From assembly GCF_010093535.1 (NCBI RefSeq), contig NW_022985175.1:1273328-1313395 (forward strand): a stretch of DNA of 40,068 bases, written 5' to 3'. The DNA comes from Lindgomyces ingoldianus (Eukaryota > Ascomycota > Dothideomycetes > Pleosporales > Lindgomycetaceae). A program made the position numbers and the translations under genes. Position 1 is the stretch's first letter. Each line of letters opens with the position of its first letter. Below are positions 32,701 through 40,068 of the stretch, piece after piece. The notes beneath the pieces are model-generated. The model worked only from the letters and a program-made list of their open reading frames with translations, did not search any database and was not told where the DNA came from.

Positions 32701-35700
32701 TTATCTAGATATACTAAAGTAAAGACATTAAAGTATAAGTTAAAGGCTATATTAATAATTTACTAGAATGTTGCTAGGGTATTTGTTAGGCTAAACAGCA
32801 TTACTAGTAGTTTGTAGAGTCCTTATAAGGTCTTAAACACTATAAGCTATTTATTACCTTCTTTTATTCTTATTTTATTAAATCTATCTTGTACATTAAA
32901 CTTTGTAAAGTACTAGGTTTCTTTTAATTAGTTTATAATATTTTATATAATTAGTAAAGAGAATTAGTTTTAAATTATGTTGTTATTTAAAGTCTTATAG
33001 TCTTAGTAGACTTAGATTTTTCCTCTTTTTTTTTTTACAAAAACTATAGCTAAGGCTACTAGGCTATAGCTTTTCTAGATATAGCCTTATACTAATATTT
33101 TATTAACATATTCTTGTAAGGCCTTTTTTTATACCCTTGTTAAGAGGCAAAGCTTATAGGTTTTTAGATTATAATTTTTTATTAAGTTAATAGCGTAATC
33201 TTAAGGTTAATATAGTAGTAGTTCTTCTAGGTCTTTTAGTGTTTTAAACATGTCCTTATAATCTTTATATTTAGTTAGGATGCAGCCTTTTTTTTAAGTT
33301 TAAATAACACTAACTTATTTTACATTTTTGTTTACTTTAATTTTTTTATAAGAAACTTCTTTAAGTTTTTTTTTTATTATTTTTATTACCTAAGCTTTTA
33401 GCTTTTAGTAAGAAAATTTTTAGAGTTTCCTTTTTCTAGAGTAGTAACTACTACCCTGTTTTGCTTATTTATAGACTAGGTAATAGTTGTTATAGCATGC
33501 TAACTAGGTTATGTGTGTGTAGTTATTAAAAGTCTTTATAGTTATAGTTCTCTAATTAATTACAGAATTATAAGTTTTAAGCTAGTTATAGCCTAGAATT
33601 ACATTATACTTGCCTTCTAGCTTAAGTATGTTTATAGACCTCTAGTCTCTTATATTAGGAGTTTTAAAGTCCTTTTTATAGGTTTCTAGGTTAATCTATC
33701 CTCTACTATATTTAATTAATAATGCATTAGTAAGGGTTACCTTAAATAGATTTTTTTTTATGTAGAATAGTATGCTTTATTTATCTACCTAATCTTTATC
33801 TATAGCAGTAAAAGTGCATCTGCTGTTTATAAAGGCTAGTCTAGGCTGCTCTTTATACATAAAGGTAGTTATTAGGCTATGTTCTGCCCTTTGTTCTACT
33901 GTAATTACTGCTGCTATGTTATGTTTAACCTCTTTATTAGAAAGGGGATATAAGTTAATGTCTTATAGGTTATTATTAAACTTATTTTTTTTTTTTTATA
34001 AATTTAATGTTTATAATTATAGTAGTTAGCTGCTTTACATTTATAATCTTTAACTAGGTAATATAATGTTAGGTAGTCCTTTTTTCTTACTACTTTTTAC
34101 TAAAAATAGTAGAACTTGTAGTTGTTTTATTTTTTACATGCTGCCTATCTCTCCTGCTTGTGTAGGGGCGCTGTTTAGTAGGTGTAACAGTTTATAGTTT
34201 TGCAGGCTAAGGCTATTCCTTACTATAGGCATCTGTTGTAGTTTTTCTTCTATGTAAGCTACTAGCCTATTCTATGCTTATTATTCTAATGCTTAAGATA
34301 ATACTGTTATGTGCATTAGTACTAGGGGTATAAACAATTATTAGGTTTATGTAACATGTTAAGGAGACTCTTCTAGGTCTACTAAGAGTATTCCTGTGTT
34401 TGTACTATCTAAACAGGGTGTTCTTTTTATTAGTAATTATTAGTGCTATGTTTTTTATCTTTATAGAGTGCGCACTAACTATAGCTTTATTACATTGCTA
34501 AAGCCTTTCTGCTAACTGTAAGGCTAAGAAGTAGTGTCTTAGGCTTCCTAGGTACTAGCTTTAGGACTTTAAACCTAGTAAGCCTACTTAGTTCTTCTAG
34601 TTTTTAGTCTTAGATTTTTATAAAAAACTACTATTATTTTTATTTATTTATAATGTTGTATTTAACTTTAGCTATTTATTGTATAATGTTAAATGTAAGA
34701 TAGTTGTTGCTAATATTTATCTAGTAAAGCATAACTATGTAATAACTTAGGTAGTTATATTATAGACTACATTTCTAGCATTTGCATTTCTAAAACTATT
34801 AGAAAAGCTCTTTTACTAAAGTGCTAAGGGTCTAGTCTTATAAGGGGAACTGTTTTTCTTTTTTATAAACATTTATAATGTATTCTTAGATCTAAGTCTC
34901 TTCTTTATATCCCTTAAGGATTATAAGGTCCTATAATACTATATTAAGGCTACTAAAGTTTTAAATAACTACTTTTTAGTACACTTTAGAACAGTTATTT
35001 AAAGAATAGTTACCTCTATATTACTAGTAAGGTCTGTTGTCTAATCTTTTTAATATTTCCTTATCTATAAGGCTGTATTTAGCAGTAATAGCTTTTATTA
35101 TTGCAGTAGTATTTTTATTCTCCTCTTTCTAGAAGTCTAAGTAGTTTTAGTAGAAATGTTTTACTTTTTTATAGTTTAGGCAGGCCTTATTTTCTAGCTA
35201 CTTTTATTATTCCTTTATTAAGGGCAGCTTATTATGTCCTAGAACTTAGCTCTTTTTAGAAGAGAAGCTTTATGTATGCTTTATGTAACTAAAGTCTATT
35301 AGTTCTTTATTATATTATAGAAGCTTTTTTTTTTTAAAAATAAACTTTAGTTTTTAAAGAGTTTTTTTTTATTTCTTTTCTCTTTTATGTTCTTTATAGC
35401 AGTTGTTATAAGTTGTTGCTTATGTAATAAAGTTTTTAAAGGTAGTTAGCTTATTACTATATATAAACTTATTCTTTACTATTTTGCTTAGTCTATTATA
35501 GAACATGCAGCAGAGAGCTTTCTAGTCTGTCTATCTACAGATAGCTAGTTGTTCTCTAAAGTGTGCTGCATAATTTTAAACTAGGTTATTTTCTTATTTT
35601 ATAGTGTTTAGCTTATTAGCTGTAATTTTCTTTTTATCTAAAGTTTTATAGATAGCTGTTAAAGCTTTTTTAAAGTTTTTAATGCTACTAAATATTTCTT

Positions 35701-36305
35701 TAGTTTTAGGGGTAAGTGCTTTACTACTTACTCTAAAGTTTATCTAGTTATCTGCATAGAGTTAAAACTAAATTACAGAGGGGCCTTTTAAGTGTAGTTC
35801 TATTTAAGATATTATTTCTGTGTTAGTCTAAAATGCTTCTTTATTATATTGCATATAAAGGTAGCATTTTATAAAGAATAGTTAGAGGTCTTTTAATAAT
35901 CCTTTAAAAGGCTTTAAAAGGGCTAGTTTTAAAGTCTTTTTAGCTATAATACTTGCTTTCTTTATTAAAATGTTTTAGATCTTTGCTAGCTTTACTTATA
36001 ACTTATATATTTAATAGGCCTAGTTAGTAGCTTTTTAGAAAGTTAAAAGTTTTTAAAAGTTCTATAGTTCTACTACTTTTTATTAGAGGTTAGTAATTTT
36101 TTGCTTAAGTTTTATAAGCTTGCTAACCTTATTACTAATCTACTAAAGTTTTTTAATATTATCCTAGATTAAGTTAATCTGTTTTGCTAGAACAGCTTTA
36201 CTCTAGGTTAGAACTTCTATAGATCCTAATAGCGCAGCATAAGCTATGTTAGAATCTAAGTTATATTGTAAAGTTACTATACTTTTTAAAAGAGATAGTG
36301 TTTAA

Positions 36306-37114
36306 TGTTATAATTCTTGCTTTAAGAAGCACTTAGGTCTTATAATGTTCCTAAGGGGGAAGTAGGACAGGAGGTAGAGGCTAATTATAGAGTGTACAGT
36401 CCTACGCACAGGCTATTAGGCTAATAGAGGGTTGTATAGAGTGACCAGATTGTAGTTTGCCCTATGTGCAGCAGTAGGGAGGCTAGGGTCAAACAGTCCT
36501 TATTAGACAAGGTTAGAGGTATATATAGTGTAAGATATATAAATAGTATTACATCTTTTTAGAAAGCTAAATGCTACTTAGTTTATGTAATAAATAAACT
36601 TGTAAGGCCGGATGTCCCAGAACGGGCCAGTATGGCCTCACCTGACCTGTTTGGAGGTCGTATGACCTGTGCTTCGTATATAAGCATGAATCCTGACAAG
36701 CGAAGCTTGGCAGCGATTCGTCTCTCTTACAATACACTCCTATCTTTCTCCGAAAGCTTGCTCTCAGTGCTATCCGTGCTACTTACCATCCCATCTTTAC
36801 AAAACTAAACATTAAACACACCTTTTAAAGGTTATTTAATGCAGGAACTATATACATGTGCTAGGGCGCTAAGAGGAGCTGGCGGGAGTTTATAGGAGCT
36901 TGCTAAGGGGATTCCTGCAGGCTCCCTTAAGCTCTCTTAAGCTCCCTGGATTCGCGGCCTGTCTCCCTATTGGACAACGCATTCTTCCGTGATCTCGGGC
37001 GGCTGTGCTGCCTCTGTGTCCTCTGACCGGTCTTTAAGCGAGCCCTGTCCCAATCCAGCTAGACTGTGGAGCACTGCTGGTGGGGTTACGCTGGTCCAAC
37101 CGTAGACCGTAACA
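36306..37114 (-). repeat. Right LTR of the gypsy element (5' LTR in coding sense), containing a nested solo LTR
   Basis: It begins TGTTATAATT and ends CGTAACA next to target duplication CATGA. It is interrupted at 36601-36806 by a 201-bp insertion plus its 5-bp duplication. The outer 270 bp (about 36845-37114) are unmutated, unlike the matching inner part of the left LTR. Confidence 0.93.
36601..36801. mobile_element. Unmutated 201-bp solo LTR nested in the gypsy LTR
   Basis: The segment is absent from the other gypsy LTR. It starts TGTAAGGCCGG and ends TCTTTACA (TGTAA...TTACA inversion), and is flanked by the exact 5-bp duplication AAACT at 36596-36600 and 36802-36806. It has normal GC, no excess of TpA, a TATATAAG box at about 36678 and CT-rich sequence downstream, as expected of an LTR promoter. 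This makes it a recent insertion that post-dates RIP of its host element. The parent family is not in the window. Confidence 0.9.
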
Positions 37115-37956
37115 CATGAGTACAGGTCTAACCACTAGGCTATAGCAACGCGCTTTAGCATATACGTGGACTAGGAGGAGAGGCAGGAGAGACTGTTGCT
37201 TAAGAATGCGCCGTAGGACAAGATTAAGACAGCGGTAGAGCAAGAGAAAGAGGGGGGTTTCCTAGAGGGAGATGTAGACAAGATAGCAGACTAACTAATG
37301 TTGTGGGTGAACAAGGCGCTTAAAGCGCACCGCCCGCAAGCTCAGCCGTCGCCGTACATAAAGAGGTGGTGGCATGAGGGCTTGACGGCGCTGCGGAAGT
37401 CATACACGTACTAGAGGAACCGGGCGTGTGCGATGCGGCAGCAGGGTTAAGTAGACAAAGAGCTACAGTACACAGCAATTCAGGCAAAGAGGCTCCTCTA
37501 TTAGATAATTCAGATGCATTACAAGCAACATTAGGAAGAGTTGCTAGACAACAGCAACAACATATAGAAGGCGGCTAAGTATCTAGACACAAAGGCGTTT
37601 GCCTTATTTACGCAAGTGCCTCTAATTAAGAAGGCAGGAACTAAAGACTAATTTAGCACTAAAAACTAGAACATTGCAGATAAACTGCTACAGGCGTTCT
37701 TTCTAGCCCCACTATAGTGCAAACTAGAAGATGCGCCAGGCAGGTACAGCTAGCTGCTGTAGGAGCCAATTGCAAAGGACAAGGTTAAGAATGCAGTGTT
37801 TAGGGCAAGTCTAGACAAAGCGCCTAGGAAGGGACAGTCTCCTAGCGTAGGTATAAAGAGAGCTTTAGCCTGTACTAGGCAACAAAATCACGCAGCTCTT
37901 AACTAGGTCACTTAAGACTAGTAAGGTGCTGCAGAAATAGAAGATTGCAAATATTA
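37115..37956 (+). mobile_element. Tad1-like LINE, continuation: end of endonuclease and start of the reverse transcriptase region
   Basis: The frame broken by the gypsy element resumes here: EHEYRSNH*AIATRFSIYVD completes the endonuclease domain (SDH motif changed to SNH), then VNKALKAHRP, YIKRWWHEGLTALRKSY and VKNAVFRASLDKAPRKG lead to the start of the reverse transcriptase domain, where many stops interrupt. LINE-like sequence ends at about 37954, exactly where the Fot1-like element is inserted at TA. Sequence after that element does not obviously continue the reverse transcriptase, so the LINE seems to lack its 3' half. Confidence 0.8.
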
Positions 37957-39822
37957 ACGTACTTCATGGGCGAGTTGCTCACACACCCGAGTCGCTTACT
38001 TTTGCCAAGACCCCACCCTAACAAACTCTATTATGGCCCATAACAACCCGCTCTGGCACTATATAGTACAGTACAGCCTAGAATATTATTTAGATACTAC
38101 TTCTGCTTCTTGCTTACATGTTTGCGCGTTATGCCTAGTCTAATTGCACTATCTGCAGCGCCTTTAGGATAGCTTACCTACTTTAGCTTGCACCTGCTTC
38201 TTCGCCTTCTTCCTGTTACTGCGCGCCCTAAACTCCTTTAGAGCTGTTAGGCGTAGGCCTTCCTAAATTATTAAGGTCTCTTCTGCCTTAATCTACTTTC
38301 TTTTATGTAATTTATGTTATGTAGTAGCCTTATTAGCTACTTAAAGCTTAGTAATTTTCTATTATACTAACACTAGCTTATGCGCAATTATTGCTACCCC
38401 CTTTAAAACCTTTTTAAACACCTTAACTATAAAAGTTAGTAAACTATTTATATGCTTCTAAATTTTTATCTTTATAAGCATTAATTATAACTTAAGTTTT
38501 AGAGTATTGCTTAGAGTTTACAACTGCTAGAGCTTATTATATATAAGTAGTAGTAGTAATAGAGTGCACAACTTTACATTAAGGCTTATTATAACTTATT
38601 ATAGGTTAAAAGGAACTAATCTAGCGCCTTAGAACCCTTCTTAGATATTACTAAAAGTAATTATAGCATTATAAGCTGCTTTAAAGCATAGTAAAAACTT
38701 TATTTTTGTAATATAAGTAATCTAGTTGCGCATAAGGTTTTTAGCTTAGCGCTTATACGCCTTCTTTAAAGGAGTAAAACAACCTACATTAAGTAGCTAT
38801 AAGAAGTGCAATAAGTAAAAAAGTATATAAATAGTAATAATCTTATTATCTTTATAGTATTACTAGAAATAAAGTAAGTTATAGCTTTTATAGCTGTTAA
38901 TAACTAGCAGACAGTAGCTGCTAACAGTACGCTTCTTTATATGCGCGTTAAAGTGCTTTAACTAGTCTAGACTAAGCTAATTAGTAGTCTAGCTGCGCTT
39001 AGAGATTGCAATAACTTAATCCTAGAGTAGATTTTCCTTCTTGTACTAGTTTAAAAGGTAGTTGCTACCCTAGAAGATAATAAAAGGCAAAATAGCCCAC
39101 TTTTTAGCATTAATGCCCTAGATAGCTGTTGTCCACTTCTAGTTACCTAGCTAGACTGCTTTTAGCTGTCCTTGTCTCTCTAAACCTGTAACAACTGCTC
39201 TAGTAGATATCTAGCCTATTATAAACCCTGTTTTGTTAAAGTTGTACATGTTGTTATCCTAGATGCTATACTTAGCTTTAATATTCTTTATAAGGTTAAA
39301 CTAGCTTTAAATTACTGTAGGATCCTTATAGAGAGCTCTTTTATAGTTATACTTACGCTTAAACTTTACTTTAAGCTCTAGGTAATGCTTAACAAACATA
39401 TTAGGCTAGTTTATGCTAATATAGCCTATATTGCGCTTAGCGCGTAAAGAATTAGCTATATTAGCCACAGCTGCCAGCTAGGGGGGAAATCCTTGCGCAT
39501 CTAGCTTAAGTATGTGCTAAACAATTACCTGCTTCTTGTTATTGTCTAGCTTTTATAAGTTAGCTGTACAATTAGCTTAGGAAGGTTGTCTAGCGCGTTA
39601 GTTGCTTATTGTCTTTTAAGGGACCCTGTAGATAGCTGCAGCGCGTTGCTTAGAGAGTGTCGCGTCTTGTTTAAGAGCCTAGAGCGCAAGCTGCATCTAA
39701 CGTTCCTTTAACGCGTCTAAGTAGTGTTGTTGGGAATGCATTAGTGTAGGAAGGGTGGTGTGGTGGGGTCTTGGCAAAAGTGAGCGACTCGGGTGTGTGA
39801 GCAACTCGCCCATGAAGTACGT
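37957..39822 (-). mobile_element. Full-length Fot1/pogo-type DNA transposon, minus strand, RIP-mutated
   Basis: The terminal inverted repeats of about 57 bp start ACGTACTTCATGGGCGAG at both ends, and TA flanks at 37955-37956 and 39823-39824. Length is 1,866 bp, normal for Fot1-like elements. The transposase reads on the minus strand from ATG at 39741 (MHSQQHYLDALKER*), with the CENP-B-like helix-turn-helix and the FPPxLAAVANIANSL segment shared with the deleted copy at 300-1413. It continues to the basic C-terminal tail near 38.1-38.3 kb. Many Q and W codons are stops. The outer half of its TIR differs completely from the first element, while the inner part ACTTTTGCCAAG-CCCCACC is shared, so the two are related families with diverged ends. 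Confidence 0.9.
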
Positions 39823-39824
39823 TA

Positions 39825-40009
39825 TACTATTTGTCAGATTGAAGGACTGTTTCTAGGCTTCCTGAGATGAATGATGGGTTTGGATATAATGTATAGGATG
39901 ATCATTGATTGTATTGATTATTCGATCCTTTTTCTGCTCTGCTCGTGTTGCTCGGCTATTGTTTTTCCGGTCCGAGTCCCTCGCGCACTAGCCCTATGCG
40001 CGACCAGCT
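39825..40009. other. Right flank of the Fot1 element, unassigned
   Basis: GC-normal, non-coding sequence of about 185 bp with no excess of RIP-type TpA. No gene or repeat family is recognised. It precedes the decamer array at the end of the window. Confidence 0.45.
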
Positions 40010-40068
40010 TGCAACATGCTGCAATTTGTTGCAGAATATTGCAAAATGCTGCAACATGCTGCAATTTG
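40010..40068. repeat. 10-bp-period tandem repeat, TGCAANATGC-like, running off the window
   Basis: Six consecutive decamers read TGCAACATGC, TGCAATTTGT, TGCAGAATAT, TGCAAAATGC, TGCAACATGC and TGCAATTTG. All start TGCA. The array is cut by the end of the window, so its length is unknown. Confidence 0.85.

Larger units (their letters stand above)
29161..37114 (-). mobile_element. Ty3/gypsy LTR retrotransposon inserted in the LINE, minus strand, RIP-killed
   Basis: The LTRs are 29161-29763 (603 bp) and 36306-37114 (809 bp; 603 bp once the nested solo LTR and its duplicated site are removed). Both sides carry the 5-bp target duplication CATGA (29156-29160 and 37115-37119). Coding sense is minus. 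The polypurine tract AGGGAGAGGGGGCAGCG abuts the left LTR at about 29764-29782. Reading through stops, protease is at about 33.55-33.87 kb (FINSRCTFTAIDKD, a degraded LIDSGCTF; YNVILGYN). Reverse transcriptase lies at about 32.2-33.0 kb (QGLYKLLVMLFSLTNTLATF, then YLDNVLIYLKD at about 32.67-32.72 for YLDDVLIY). Integrase follows at about 31.1-31.5 kb (DKLFTSRF, EVEKYLRKYISYT). Gag should occupy about 34-36.2 kb. The order gag-PR-RT-IN makes it Ty3/gypsy. No long open frame survives. Confidence 0.93.

Noticed and set aside
33814..34029. 71-codon plus-strand frame inside the gypsy element
   Set aside because: The gypsy protease region reads on the minus strand here; the plus-strand frame is AT-rich chance.
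37034..37243. 69-codon minus-strand frame spanning the gypsy LTR end and LINE
   Set aside because: It crosses the LTR/target-site junction, so it is a chance frame made by the insertion.

Overview
The window looks like a piece of a filamentous ascomycete genome (Pezizomycotina; a eurotiomycete such as Aspergillus, Penicillium or Talaromyces would fit, but I cannot fix the genus). The reasons are short GT-AG introns of about 47-111 bp with CTRAC-type branch sites, fungal-only protein families (PF20684-type rhodopsin-domain membrane protein, Dal5-type ACS permease, MCT-type MFS, NACHT-WD40 tail), and two AT-rich flanks full of transposons whose reading frames are riddled with TAG/TAA in the pattern left by repeat-induced point mutation (RIP; CpA and CpG to TpA).

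Layout. 1-9790 is a RIP-mutated transposon block: a short direct repeat, an internally deleted Fot1/pogo element (300-1413) and a complete Ty1/copia element on the minus strand (2473-8862, 280-bp LTRs, TSD TAAAC). 9791-26122 is an ordinary-composition island with eight genes: COG2907-type flavin amine oxidase (-), cytochrome P450 (+), hotdog-fold thioesterase (-), rhodopsin-domain membrane protein (+), 2-oxoglutarate/Fe(II) oxygenase (-), MCT-type MFS transporter (+, reading frame broken near its end), DUF1365 protein (+) and ACS/Dal5-type permease (+). A 1.3-kb Tc1/mariner element sits in the divergent promoter between the oxygenase and the MCT transporter. 26196-40068 is a second repeat block: a 3' relic of a NACHT-WD40 gene, a Tad1-like LINE, a Ty3/gypsy element (29161-37114, TSD CATGA) inserted in that LINE, an unmutated 201-bp solo LTR (TSD AAACT) nested in one gypsy LTR, a full-length Fot1/pogo element (37957-39822), and a 10-bp-period tandem repeat running off the end.

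How the genes may work together. The strands run -,+,-,+,-,+,+,+, giving three divergent gene pairs with shared promoters, as in co-regulated fungal clusters. No PKS, NRPS or terpene synthase is present. The COG2907 oxidase and DUF1365 protein are families whose bacterial members typically sit together beside a cyclopropane-fatty-acid-synthase-like methyltransferase. Here they occur with a P450, a 2OG oxygenase, a thioesterase and two transporters. My inference is a small cluster for oxidative tailoring of a lipid or fatty-acyl substrate, without a core synthase and without the methyltransferase in view. I reassembled the spliced frames of all eight genes by hand; seven close in frame from ATG to stop, and the MCT gene needs a 2-nt or 23-nt correction.
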